A stretch of 64,000 nt of DNA. It comes from Ceratotherium simum simum (Eukaryota; Chordata; Mammalia; Perissodactyla; Rhinocerotidae). The first letter of the stretch is position 1. Each line of letters opens with the position of its first letter. The stretch is taken from the NCBI RefSeq assembly GCF_000283155.1, contig NW_004454166.1, forward strand, positions 15,189,970 through 15,253,969. The letters run 5' to 3'. Made by a program: the position numbers and the translations under genes. Positions 47,531 to 60,639 of this stretch are shown here, in pieces. The notes beneath the pieces are model-generated. The model saw only the letters and a program-made list of their open reading frames with translations, had not been told where the DNA came from and searched no databases.

Positions 47531-48990
47531 TGGGAGCATGATGGTGCTATTGATTGGGACAGATACACAGAAGGAATAGCAAAAAAGCACAATGAGAGAA
47601 TTGGAAAATTCACACTTCCTAATTTCAAATTTTACTACAAAACTACAGTAATCAAAACAGTGTGGTACTGGAATAAAGACAGACATATAGACCAATGGAA
47701 TAGAATACAGAGCCCAGAAATAAACACTTGCATATATGGTCAAATGATTTTTGACAAGGGTGCCAAAACCATTCAATAGGGAAAGGAAATCTTCTCAACA
47801 TGTGGTGCTGGGAAAACTGGATATCACATGCAAATGAATGAAGTGGGACCCTTACCTAACACCATATACAAAAATTAACTCAAATGGATTAAACCTAAAT
47901 ATAAGACCTAAAGAAAACATAGAGGAAAAGCTTCATGAAATTGGATTTGGCAATGGTTTCTTGGATATGACACTAAAGGTACAGGCAACAAAAGCAAAAA
48001 TTGACAAATTGGACTTCATCAAATTAAGAACTTCTGTACACCAAAAGACGCTTCAACAGAATAAAAAGGCAACCTACAGAATGGGAAACAATATTTGCAA
48101 ATTGCATATCTCATTAGGGATTAATATCCAGAATATATGGAGAACTCCTAAAACTCAACAAAGAAATAAATAATGCAAAAATGGGCAAAGGACTTGAATA
48201 ACCATTTCTCCAAAGAATATATATAGATTGTCAACAGCACATGAAAAGATGCTCGATATCACTAATCAACAGGGAAATGCAAACCAAAACCACAATTAGA
48301 TACCACCTCACATCCATTAGGATGGTCATTTTAAAAACAGAAAACAGCAAGTATTGGAGAAGACGTGAAGAAAATGGAACAGTTATGCACTGTTAGTGGG
48401 AATGTAAAATGAGGCAGCTGCTATGGAAAACACTATGGCAGTTCTTTAAAAAAATTAAAAATGGAATTACCATATGATCCAACAATTCTACTTTTGGGTA
48501 CATACCCCCAAAAAATTGAAAGCAGAGACGCAAAGAGATATTTGTACACCCATGTTCATAGCAGCATTATTTGCAATAGCCAAAAGACAGAAGCAACCCA
48601 AGCGTCCATCCACAGATGAATGGATAAAGAAAATGTGGTATATACATACAATGGAATATTATTCAGCCTTAAAAAGGAAGGAAATTCTGACACATGCTAC
48701 AACACAGATGAACCTTGAGGACATCGTGCTAAATGAAATAGGACAATCACAAAAATACAAATACCATATGATTCTGCTTACATGAGGGAACTAATGTAGT
48801 CAAATTCAGAGAGACAGAAAATAGAAAGGTAGTTGCCAGGGGTTGTTAGGGGGAGGAGGAATGGGCAGTTGTTTAATGGCTATAGAGTTTCAGTTTTACA
48901 AAATGAAAAGAGTTCTGGGGATTGGTTGCATAACAGTGTAAATGTACTTAACGCTACTAAACTGTACACTTAAAAATTGTGGGTTTTTTT
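47531..48990 (+). mobile_element. L1 3' segment, sense: ORF2 C-terminus and 3' UTR (degenerate)
   Basis: The order of landmarks is that of a mammalian L1M-type 3' end: CAGTAATCAAAACAGTGTGG, then GTGCTGGGAAAACTGGATAT, GGGCAAAGGACTTGAATA, ATGGAATATTATTCAGCC and a TAAACTGTACACTTAAAA tail. A frame at 48474-48785 encodes YIHTMEYYSALKRKEI, typical of the L1 ORF2 C-terminus (a retrotransposon reverse transcriptase/endonuclease protein). Stops and frameshifts interrupt the rest, so it is not functional. It lies antisense to SUSD1. Confidence 0.9.
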
Positions 48991-49597
48991 ACACCAAACG
49001 TCTCCTAGGGCGACCGTCACAGTGGTTCTTCCAGAAGACCTTCCATCCCTGACTGACTGATCCAGCTCTTGCTGTTCTGTCTGTCCAGCTCATTATATTT
49101 ATTCATCATGTAATGAATATACAGTTCTACGTTTCATGGAAGAACCACTTCCGGAAGAAACAGCCTTTCTAAAGCCAGGGGAGAGGACAGTAGGGCCTAT
49201 GCCGAAGGAAGTGATGGAAACAGAAAATAAGGCAATGCTGAGCTTAATCTGCCCCTCCTCCCTACTTCTGGGAGAATGAGGAGAGTCAGCAGCCTGGCAG
49301 GAGTACAGGGAAGTGACAGAGCAATCTAGATGTTCCTCTCCAACCCAGGCTTCAGCAGTGCAATAGGATGAGGTCATTCACCAGGCTTAAGAGGAAGAAC
49401 CGAAACCAGGTCAGTCCAAATGCAGATCCAACCAGGTCCCCCAGGAAGTTCAGACTGTCTACCATCCATAAAGGTTTCACCTGCCCATCCTTTATAAAGG
49501 CAAAGTATTCAATACATTTTTATGGTTATATCTCAAATACTGGGAAAATAAATGTTCAAACATTTAAATTTCATGGGAAGAAGAAAATATAGAATTA

Positions 49598-50050
<453 letters not shown>

Positions 50051-50650
50051 TTTAAAAGTCATGGAGCTGCAGTTTTAACCTACAGTGTCAATGCCAGATG
50101 ACACTGGGCAGGGAATCTCTTCAAGTTGTGGCTGCAGATGGATGCCAAGTACATCCTCTTCATCTGGGAGAAGTTGTTGCGTGTATCACTGCCCTGCGTG
50201 TACAAGTCATCAAGTTGATCTAATCAGTGATTTTCACTTGGGCAAATAAACCCCAGCTGTGGAAAGGGCTTAACAGTCACATGGAGGCTGACTGCCTACA
50301 GGAGTTAATGTACTAAGCCTGCAAAAAGGCTCCAGAAGATCACATGGCAACCTAAAACAGAACTCATGTGACTTACACTCCCTCCAGTTCACAGACTGAT
50401 ACCAAAGTTCATGTGCGATAAATGAGAAGAAAGGGGTGTAAAGTCACCATGAGTCAACCTAGTCTGACAATATCCTGAAACAGCCAGAAAGGCAAAATGT
50501 CATAATGCACATTGTGACCCTGTTCCCTAAATGTGGACATAAAAAGACACCAGCATTCGAGTGTCGTTGTATCATGTGTTTTATTATTATTTATCCCACC
50601 AAACAGAAAACCTGTCCATGAAGGGAAGTGTAAGAATAAAAATGCACTGA

Positions 50651-50798
50651 AGACACATGTGTGTGGTGATGGGTTGTAGTTAGTATTTGGGTGGTGAACC
50701 TGATGTAATCTCTGCAGAAATAGAAGTATAATGATGTACACCTGAAATTTATACAATGTTATAAACCAATGTTACCACAATAAAAAATAATAAATAAA
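50651..50798 (+). mobile_element. Very short L1 tail with target-site duplication
   Basis: An L1 terminus (GTACACCTGAAATTTATACA, CAATGTTACCACAATAAAAA) of about 150 bp is flanked by AAAAATGCACTGA at 50638-50650 and 50799-50811. Confidence 0.85.
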
Positions 50799-51619
50799 AA
50801 AAATGCACTGAGGAAGAATCATGCCCTCCTTTTTATTCCCATCTACTTATCACTTATCTCCTGCCTCGAGGACAGAAGTGTTTGAACGTCTGCTTTCTCT
50901 TCAGGCCTGAGAGCAGGGATTTAGATGATTTTCTTTGAAATCCTTGCACAGTTCTTTGGCTAAGGTTGACTCCCCACTCATGTTTCTTGAGTTGAAATTT
51001 CAATAAAGAGGAAAAACATGCATCAGCACCAAATATGATTAGGGTAATTTCCAAAACTCAGGAGGCCACGTGATTCTACTTCACCAGTCAATACACTCTT
51101 CCTGCTCCACATTCCTATAGCCCCATCTCCTACTTCCTGAGGGCTCCTGAGTCACTAGGTTAAGAAAAAGGAGCCCTCCCCAACAGCAGCTGTTGGATTT
51201 GGAAAGTATCGACCCAAGAGGCTCCCAAAATTCCTAGGTGTCCTCAGGGCCCTGATTTCCACAAAGTCTGGGTTCACTCTCAGCAAAGGGCTTTCTACAA
51301 AAGGGACAAAGTAAAGCCTGCAGGGCGCTGAGTTGTCACCGCCACCACCAGTAAACATTTACTAAGCCTCCACTGCCTACAAGGGAACACCTAAAACAGC
51401 AAACTTTCCTGGGGACTTGAAGACACCCCTACGAATCAGAGCCACAGGTAAGAAAGTAAATGTTGCAGCAGCTCCATGCTGTCCATAAGCGCATCTTCAA
51501 ATTCCTCTCGTCTTTCCACGTAGGTGGTGGTGTTCAAATGCAAGTTCAAGGTTCACCTGAACTCATTTGGCTCTGTACATGCCCACTAGAGGCACCATTC
51601 ACGGGGCATAAAGCAGTCT

Positions 51620-51765
51620 CTCCAATAGCATTATAATCATCATAATCACCTGAGTTGTTTGATAATCATACCAATTCCCAGCCCCTATCGCACACCTACT
51701 GAATCAAAATCTCCATGAGTAGAGTCTGAGAATTTCTACTGCTGATAAAGATTCCTATAATCTGG
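51620..51765 (+). mobile_element. MER5A-like fragment
   Basis: CATAATCACCTGAGTTGTTT, CACACCTACTGAATCAAAAT and AGAGTCTGAGAATTTCTACT keep the MER5A centre order. The ends are missing. Confidence 0.6.
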
Positions 51766-52549
51766 CAAGTATAGGAGACACTAGCATGAAGAGAGCCCAG
51801 GAACAGGCGGCATCACCCACCGAGATCACCAAGCTAAGGAAGGGAGCCTTGGTCCCAGAGCACCTGCTCCACCGTGTGCCCCCTAACAATGCACAAAGCA
51901 GATTCAGGCCCGTCTCACACACCGGGAGGCTGCTATCCTCAGCTGAAACCAGGTAGACAGGCTGAGGACACGGCCCCACTCACCTGATGGTAATTAGCCC
52001 TGATGACGTCAGGGAAGCAGTTGTGGCTGTTTAGAACATGACTGTTCTGGAAGGACAACTCCCCTTTTTCTCATCACCACCCTCCCTTGAATGACTCACT
52101 GATCTCCACTTCCTGTTTTGGAGGCACTGGCCGGCACATAACCACAAGGATAGATTGTCATTGGCTTTTCTTTCTGCCTGACGTAATTATTTGGCCTAAA
52201 TATCACATTTGCTCTTGCAAATTCTCTCAGGCAGTGATATCACAACTTCTGCTCTCTTTATAGCAACAGAATTACAATGCCTTCCAGTAACTTGTCAGGA
52301 ATCAAGAAATAGAACAATTTAGGCAATATCCACGCCTGGAAAGACTTCTGAACTTTTACTGAATTTAAACTAATGGAAAGGCAGGCAAAGCCTAAGTTTC
52401 ATTCTAAATGGACATACAAATAATATCTCCAGACTTTCTTTTTTATAATTTTATAATATCTCACATTTATTTTTACGTTGATTGTACTGAAGGGTCATTA
52501 GACTGAAGGGTCAAGAGAGACCTAAGGCAATGTAGGTTAAGTCAAGGAT

Positions 52550-52690
52550 GTCAAGGTTATTGTCATCTCCTTGACTTATTCCTGTGAGCAAGTTTTTCAT
52601 CTCTCCAGGTGAACCTCAATCTTCCTCTCTAAAAAAGGGAATAATTCTGCTTTCATAATCCTACCATGACCTTTGTAAATAAAATGCTTA
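52550..52690 (+). repeat. MIR-like scrap, sense
   Basis: TGAGCAAGTTTTTCATCTCT followed by TCAATCTTCCTCTCTAAAAA and GGGAATAATTCTGC fits a diverged MIR centre. Confidence 0.45.
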
Positions 52691-53202
52691 ATTGAACACT
52701 ATGTAGTCCACCAACTGAGGTAAATTAATTCCATCTAATACCATCTAGAATCCCAGGAGCAGTCATTAACTACGTAGTGTCTACGTAGTCAATATGTGAA
52801 TGAATTAAAAGAATTATCCAAATGACCCTGTCAGAAACCACTACAAACATCCCAAGATCATCCTTAAATAAGAGATAATATGCTCTGTCTTTGGTAAATG
52901 AAATGATGCTCCTGATTCACCATCACTATGATGTACATGGAGATGTGAGTGCAAAGAATAACACTTGACACGTCATAGACACTCAACCAATGCTTGTCCA
53001 ATCACCAATGAAATGGATTCAATTTTTTTAGCTAAGCTGCCCAAACGCTTGTCTCTGGTCCCTTAGAAGTCTCTCTACTTGCTTAGGAGGGTGCTGTTTG
53101 GAATTAAAGGCTCAGTCTGTGCTCAAAGAAACAAAAAAAGAGGACCTGACTGCATTGCCCCAAGTACTCAGGTAGAGTCACCTAAATGAAGTCTCCTCCT
53201 CA

Positions 53203-53403
<201 letters not shown>

Positions 53404-53478
53404 TCAGAACAAGTAAAAGCACGAAGCAAGTGGTCCTTGTGGGGCCATCAAAAGGAAAATTTTAATGTAGGAAGTGAT

Positions 53479-53860
53479 GAGCATATTCTGACACATGCTA
53501 CAACATGGAAGAATCTTGAAAACACTATGCGAAGTGAAATAAGCCAGACACACAAGGACAAAGATTGTATGATTCCACTCATATGAAACAACTAGAACAG
53601 GCAAATTCAGAGATAGAAGTAGATTAGAGGTTGCCAAGGATTGAGGGGGTGGGAAGGGAGTGGGGAGGTATTGCTTAATGGTCAACAGAGTTTCTGTTTG
53701 GGGTGACAAAAACATTTTAGAAATAGACAGTGGAGATGATTTACAACACTGTGAATGTACTTAATGCCAATAAACTGTGTAATGAAAAATGGTGAAAATG
53801 GTACATTTTATGTTCTATACATTTTGCCACAATAAAAAATTTTTTTTATAAAAAGAAGAA
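53479..53860 (+). mobile_element. 5'-truncated L1 tail
   Basis: L1 3' landmarks are ACACATGCTACAACATGGAA, GCGAAGTGAAATAAGCCAGA, TGTATGATTCCACTCATATG and TTGCCACAATAAAAAA. The short flanking duplication GAAGTGAT is at 53471-53478 and 53861-53868. It lies just upstream (in gene direction) of the PPLPEV exon, in the intron. Confidence 0.85.
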
Positions 53861-54149
53861 GAAGTGATACCCCAGCACTGACAGAGGGTAGATGCTGTGG
53901 GCATTACAGTTTACTTGGTGGATAGGGTCCTATTTGGTGGGGAAGACCAGCATATCATTCCAGATCCTTTATAATCACACAGCTCTCTGTCTTTATTTTG
54001 TTCTCCCCAGAAACCAGGTTTCCCAAATAGATTTTCCGCTGGGAGGAAAATATACTAATTGGCTGACACCAGTGTTCTAGCATCTAACCGGTAGTTACAT
54101 TCATGGTATAAAGGCACCAGCTGCTTTCAGCCTTATGGCAATACACCTG

Positions 54150-54260
54150 CCTTAGATGCACTGGGCACTAACCAAACGCACTATACATGTCCTGTATATG
54201 TCTCATCTCATTTAATCTTCTCACAATGCTATCAAGCTGTGAGCTTTATGGAGACAATCA
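54150..54260 (-). repeat. MIR-like scrap, antisense
   Basis: CACTGGGCACTAACC, then TCTCATCTCATTTAATCTTC and TCACAATGCTAT resemble antisense MIR. Confidence 0.5.
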
Positions 54261-55248
54261 GTTTCTCCCTCTCTTAGCGTTCCTACATTGGCCCAAGCGA
54301 TAGCAACTTTCCTTTCCAAACCATTAGGAAAAGAGCTTCCACCTGTCTTTCTACGCCTCTGATTTGTGAGACAGCTAGAGTTTGGATGATGTTCCCACGT
54401 GGTTTCACCCTATTTTTTTTTCCTTTTTTTTGCAGGGTAGGGGGCAGCCTGCACGCAGGACAGGTGTTTCTCTTCCTGCTCCTGTTCTGCACGCACTAGG
54501 CAAGCCTGAGTCAAGGCAAGTCTGAAGCCAGGGCTACATTTGCCCTATAGATTCAATTTACCCATAGGTGGGGTCCAAAATTTAGATGTGGGAGGAAGTT
54601 CCAGGAAGCTTCAGACCCAAAGGTCTTGGCCTCAGACCCAAGCCAGTTTTATTGACAATAAAACTCATCATTTGATCCCTATCTTACTCTTGTTTATATT
54701 GAGAAAATAGCTTTGGGGTAGAAATCCTCAGTCCAAATGATAATAAAAACTTAGGCCTGCCTAGATAGTTTTTAAAGCTCTGTAAATGTGTTATTCATAC
54801 ACGCCCAGGCAACACACATTTATTAGCCACATCTATGCACCAGGCACCATACAAGGCTGAGAGAGACAGTCATGAAAGACAATTTCTTCTTTCCAGGAGC
54901 TCAGAGTCTAATAGTGGAGACAGTTTTGTAAACACGCAGAGCTTAGAGCTATGATAAATTGATACACAGGGTGTTGTGGGAGTGCAGAGGAAGAACAGCT
55001 GACCAAGGGCAGGCGGTAAACCCATCAAATTCAGAAACAGGTATATGCAGGGGCAGGAGGTAGAGGAGAGAGCCGGCAGAGACAGAACTACAAGTAGTTC
55101 AGTATGGTCGAAACATTGAGTCCCAGTGGGTAGAGGCAGGCAATCAAGTGAGAGGTGGGGTTACGTAAGGTCAGCTCTGAGGTCCTGGAAATAATGAGAA
55201 GTCATTTGAAGATTCTTAGCAGATGAGGATTTTAGAAATACATCTTAG

Positions 55249-55492
55249 GGACAGCCCGGTGGCGCAGCGGTTAAGTGCGCGCGCTCTGCTTCGGTGGCCC
55301 GAGGGTTCGCAGGTTCAGATCCTCGGCGCCACGGACGCACCGCTTGTCAGGCCATGCTGTGACGGCGTCCCATATAAAGTAGAGGAAGATGGGCACAGAT
55401 GTTAGCCCAGGGCCAGTCTTCCTCAGCAAAAAGAGGAGGATTGGCATCGGATGTTAGCTCAGGGCTGATCTTCCTCACACACACACACACAA
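55249..55492 (+). mobile_element. ERE-type SINE, CTTCGGTGGCCC head class
   Basis: The head GGGACAGCCCGGTGGCGCAG is followed by TTCGGTGGCCC and GTTCGCAGGTTCAGATCC, then the GTAGAGGAAGATGGGCACAG body and a CA-repeat tail. The flanking duplication AAATACATCTTAG is at 55236-55248 and 55493-55505. Confidence 0.94.
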
Positions 55493-57199
55493 AAATACAT
55501 CTTAGCTGGTTGGAGAATGAATTGGAAAAGAGCATAAGCACAAGTTGTCCAAAATTTGGGTAAGAAGCGCCTGAGGTGTGAAGGGAGTGATGGCACGGAG
55601 AAGGGAGAAGAAAGAGAGGCAGATGGGAGAGCCACGCAGGGGAGAGAGGAACAGTACGTACCAGAAGGAAGGGGAAGGAACCTGGGCTTGGGTTTCGGCA
55701 GCTGAGTCAGTGGTGACGTCAGCCATCAAGGTCTGGGGGAAAGTACAGAAGCAGCTCCCTTCTAGACCTGGTCAGTTTGAAGTGCTTGTGGAATTGTCGA
55801 GCAGGGAGTTAGAAACACAGATCCAGAGCTCAGGAGTAAACTGTGGTGGCGATACGGAGTCAGCCATCAGTAGGAGAAGATATGGCTGCCCAGGGGGACG
55901 GTATAAATGCATCCGATAAGAGATGAGCACCCAGGGCGGACCACCGGGAAACCCAGGCATCTAAGCCCAAGTGGAAGAGTGAGAGTTCCCTATAGTTTTT
56001 ATTAAACAGTGCTAAATCTAGAATGTCTTCCAAAGTCATCCAGATGTAGTCACATAGATTATGTTTTCCATAAACCTGTGGGATTGCCACGGACCCTAGG
56101 AGGTCACCTGGAAAACCCCTGCTTACAGTTAAGGCTTCACACAAACGTGTTGAAGGTCTATGCTGTTTCCAAGAGGAGTCTAGAAAGAGATTCCATAACT
56201 GACACCCCTGAGGAAGACAATCGCTAGGTTCCAGCAGCAGTAATGGGGATAAGGGGAACTGAGTTTGAAAAGCCCCTACCAGCTCCGCCAGGGGAATGTG
56301 CCCCATCCAGTGGGAGAATTCTGCCCTCAGCCCTTCATACTGTCACTGAAATGCGCCTTCATTTGTGATGTTTTGTTGTCACAGTAAAGAAAGTGGTTTT
56401 TACCACACATTTCCTGTTTTCAGCCCTGAGGGAGATTAACTGCTCACTCTTTTTCGTGTGAGAACCTGCCTCAGGCTCTTGCAAATTATTCCTTTGTTTG
56501 CTCTTCTCTAAGATTAATAATTCTAGTTCCTCTAATCTTGTGGCTAACCTTTTAAAACCACTTGGCTTTTCATCACCCTCAGTAACAGCAGAACAAAGTG
56601 CTCACTCAGCTTGGAGAAGGTTGACCCACAGGCCAACCCACAGACCAAGCAGGAAGGCCACCACATTGCTCCTTCCAGTCTAACATCATTCTTGCAATTC
56701 TAAATGTGCCACTACCATCTGGTTGACTCAACCAACATGCAGCTTCTAGACTGTTTTCTGCTCTGCCTGCTTAAGGCCTTCCCCACTTTATATTTTAAAC
56801 AGTCTACTTTTTCTCTCTAATGTAAAAGCCTGAACTTCATCAGACTGGTTCTTAGCCACGTTTCGAGGTTAAATAATTTTAACTTCTAGCCATATTTTCC
56901 AAGGTGCTGTTTCCTGTCCCCCAAACTGCTGTCCCTGGCAGACCAGCTCTCCTTTCCATTAGCCTTATTACTGATTTAAACCAAATCAGACCCAAGGCAA
57001 GAAATGGATTGTGTCTGGGCTGGAGAATGTAGTTCTTGCTCTCTGGGTATGTGAGATGGGGGAAGACCCAGGAGAGAGACCCTCAGTACCATTCCTAGGT
57101 GTCAACAATATCCATCCTCTACTAGAAGCAGACAACAAAGCAAAATATGGGGGCTGTCGTGTGAGAAAACTTTGAAGAGTAAGGAGAAAAGCCATAAAG

Positions 57200-57890
57200 G
57201 AGACCTGCAAAACATTAAATATATTATAAAATTGCAATAATTGAAATAGTAAGGTACAAGCACAGGACAGGCAAAGCAATGGAAGAAGCTAGACAGTCTA
57301 GAAAGAGACCCAAATAAATAAATGAGAATGCAGTGTGTGACATGGACAGTCTTCCCAAAGGTCATGGGAAACCGGTTTACCATTTGGGGGAAAAAAATTA
57401 CCATGTAAATTCAGCCTTATACCACACATCAAAACAAACTCCAAATGGGTCTACGTTTAAAGGCAAAAAGAAAAACTATTACGAAGCATTAGAAAATATT
57501 AGAGAATAAGAATTGATCTGATTTCAGGGCAGGGAAGGCATGACTAGAGGCAGAAACTATAAAAGAATCAATAGAATTGATCACATGAAAATTTAAAACA
57601 TCTAAATGTCAAAAAGAATATTGGAAAGGAAATTAAAGAGTAAATAACCTGGAGGGATATCATATGTACAACAAAAGATTAATATCATTAATGTAGTCAA
57701 ACTATTAATATCAATAAGAGAAAGGAGGTAGTGTAAGTGCAAATGTGTGAAAATTCCTCTAAAACCCACCAAAATAAACAAAAAGAACCAAAAATAGAAG
57801 AAAACTTTATCTGTAGGAAAACTAAACAAAGGTCCCAACTTTATACTATAAACTTCAAGTAAATGCAAGGAATTAACACACATAAGTAAA
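57200..57890 (+). mobile_element. Old L1/HAL1-like fragment, sense
   Basis: ATAATTGAAATAGTAAGGTA, CCAAATGGGTCTACGTTTAA and ATTGATCACATGAAAATTTA match the diverged L1 3' region order. It contains no intact frame. Confidence 0.65.
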
Positions 57891-59180
57891 AATACACAAA
57901 TAAAGACACAGTGATGTTTCTTTTCTAATCCTCAGCACCTCCCCAGATAGATCACACCACCCACTCAACACTGGATAAATTGAAATTGATGGCAATAGAA
58001 AAAATGGTAGCTTATGCCATAAGTCGTAAGATATCGCAAGGCTAGCTACCTCTCCCCTATCAATAAAGTTACGAGACTTGGCCTCCCAGGGAGAAGGAAC
58101 AATCTTCTTTTCATCCTTATATCCCCGTCAGCACTTAGCACAGGTTTTGTTCCACAATCAATGAAATATTTGCTGAATTAAATTAAGTCGCACCATGCCC
58201 CTCCCCCCCTCCTACCACACACAGAAACCCTGGTTTTTAGGCTTCTGATATAAATAACAAACTTTCCCATTTATATTTTGTAAAAGCTAACCTTAATACC
58301 AGAAAATAAGCCCGTTTTCCAGCCCATCCAGCCCGTTTTCCTCTGTGGTGTATCATCTTGCCTCAGTGGGCCTAAGCCAGGGCGTGGATGCTTTGAGTGA
58401 GAGGAGCTGGGAGACACTCATCTCCATATAGCCACTTTCTTGGGGGTCTGGGGGTTTGACTTGAAGCTAGAAAGTAGTTGGAAGATTTCTGGGGATGAGA
58501 GGAATAGGTAGGTGCCTCAGGGAGGTACGGAAGGGCACGTGTGCCTCCCTCCTGGCCTGACCTAACATTAGGTCTTCAGATGTCAAAAAGAACCTGTGTC
58601 CACAAAAGACTTTGAGAGAATTTGGACAAAAAAGGGAAACAGTTGGGTTGAAGGTGAGTCCCTCTCCTGACCTCTGGTTCAGCTTCTGCACCCTGGGAGC
58701 CAGGGGGACCAGCAGGAATAAGTGTGGTACCCTGGAACCAGCCTGAGGACACAGAAGTATGCTGTCTTTGGATGGTTTGTGGGTAGCCACGCAGGGAAGA
58801 GAAGCCTATGGCAGAAGAATTCAAGAGACTTGGTCCAGCACAGTCCTTCCTGAGGACAGCCAATAGTAAGAGAGGAGGTGTCAAAGGTGAGGCTCTGGTC
58901 CCTAGTTTCATAGGGAGAATCAGAGCTATCCTGACTGGACCTCTCTATTAAAGGGACAGTCTGATAATGCTTGGGACACATCTGTGTTTTCCGCTGCTTT
59001 CCTGAACATCTGAAAAAGTACATTCTATTTTCCTTATTATGAATGCACGTAGAGATGGGAAATTCCCATATAGATAGCCAGCCTTAGTACTGAAGGTAGA
59101 CTCAGGAAGGAGTAATTTCGTTTACATATTTTCTTCCCTTTTCTCCTCCAGCATTCTTGGTTCCCTAAAAAACATTCATG

Positions 59181-59378
59181 GGGGCCAGCCCGGTGGTGTA
59201 GCGGTTAAGTTCATGAGCTCCACTTCGGTGGCCCAGGGTTGACAGGTTCGGATCCCGGGTGTGGACCTACACACCACTCAGCAAGCCATGCTGTGGCGGC
59301 GTCCCATACACAAAATGGAGGAAGATGGGCACGGGTGTTAGCTCAGGGCCAATCTTCCTCACAAAAAAACCAAAAAAC
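59181..59378 (+). mobile_element. ERE-type SINE, CTTCGGTGGCCC head class, one body module
   Basis: The head GGGGCCAGCCCGGTGGTGTA, TTCGGTGGCCC and B-box-like GGTTCGGATCC precede a single GTTAGCTCAGGGCCAATCTT module and an A-rich tail. The flanking duplication AAACATTCATG is at 59170-59180 and 59379-59389. Confidence 0.93.
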
Positions 59379-59451
59379 AAACATTCATGTTGTGTAATGT
59401 TCACCATGTTGTGTCGTACAAGTAGTTTATTTATGCATGCATTTGCTTTCT

Positions 59452-59506
59452 CTCCTTCTCTCTCTCTCCCCACTTGTCCCTCTCCAGTGTTCTCTCTCTC
59501 CCTATG
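59452..59506. repeat. TC-rich low-complexity tract
   Basis: An imperfect CT repeat that produces spurious Ser/Pro/Leu ORFs. Confidence 0.8.
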
Positions 59507-60639
59507 AGAAAAATTTTGCCTACAAGCTTTTTGACTTAGCTAAAAAATAGCATAACCAATGAGTGAAAGCTCCTCTGACTCTTTGGGGCTACGTCAAGGA
59601 TGAGAGTTTGATCCTCACGCTGTCCTAAAGGAAGCAGAAGTGGTGGAGCCATTCTGAAGAATTGGGATCAATGGGCTACCTGAGGAAGCACGCCAGCCAC
59701 GAGTCAGAAACACCGTGACGGCATCCGCATCTCACCCACCCCTCACCAGCACCCTCCTCCATTTTCACTGCAACACTTGCCTCTGTCCTTCCATGTTCCT
59801 AGAACTTTCACCCTCCTCTGAGGTCAGCAATATATTTGAAGGGCTTGTTTTCATTCTGTTCCCATTAGTAAGACTTAGTTTAATGTAAGACACTCAGAAG
59901 CGAAATTCCATTCACTTTTCTTCTGGGAAATCAGCTATTGCGTTTTCCAGACCCAAATCTCTTGCCTCATATTTCTGGTGAAATTCAAAAGTTCACAATT
60001 CTACGGAGACAAAGGCACATGTAGGCAACCAGGCATACTTCTTCACATCAACATATCAAGTTCTGTTTTTCCCCCTTTTATAAAAGAGAGGGTTTGGGTT
60101 TGTTGCTTTTCTTTTTGTACCCTTTCATAAGACATTAACCACTTGAATTTTCCCACTTTTTAAAAATTGCGAATTCTCTAAAATAGAGTAGAGTTGAAAA
60201 ATATGTAGTCATGGTCTCAATGAATTTAGCTTCAGGGTCTCAATGAACTTAAACAGCTCAACAGTGTCCCCTGGTGGCCATGAGCACAGACACAGGGTGC
60301 TGGAGCTACTGGGGCTATATTTAGCCTACAAAACAAGGTAGAAATAAGTGTCTCATGGAGATGAACCTCCCTCTCCCCAACTCAAAAAATATGAAATGCT
60401 AATTTGAATCAGCAATGCAAACCATCCAAACACAACAAGGACCATAGAGAAGGAGATTGAATAGCTGTTCACCTTAATAAGTGACTACAGGAAGGAAGGC
60501 CCAAATTGCACATTACTTCTCTTTCCAGCTCAAAATTTGGTAAATTTTTTTTTCGGTCTAAAGCCTTTCTTAACTAATCAGGCATCTCCTCAATACGCCA
60601 TACCACCCACTGGCCATTTTGGGGTTGACTCTCGTATTC

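Noticed and set aside
47218..48785. Three sense ORFs of 102-111 codons
   Set aside because: They lie in an ancient repeat and in the L1 3' segment. The last is an L1 ORF2 C-terminal remnant, and none is a host gene.
55578..56306. ORFs of 113 and 148 codons on opposite strands
   Set aside because: Repeat-like purine-rich sequence in a SUSD1 intron. No known protein features.
58467..59023. Three overlapping minus-strand ORFs of about 110 codons, considered as a missing SUSD1 exon
   Set aside because: The flanking exons already join in phase (G|AG), and none of these peptides resembles SUSD1.
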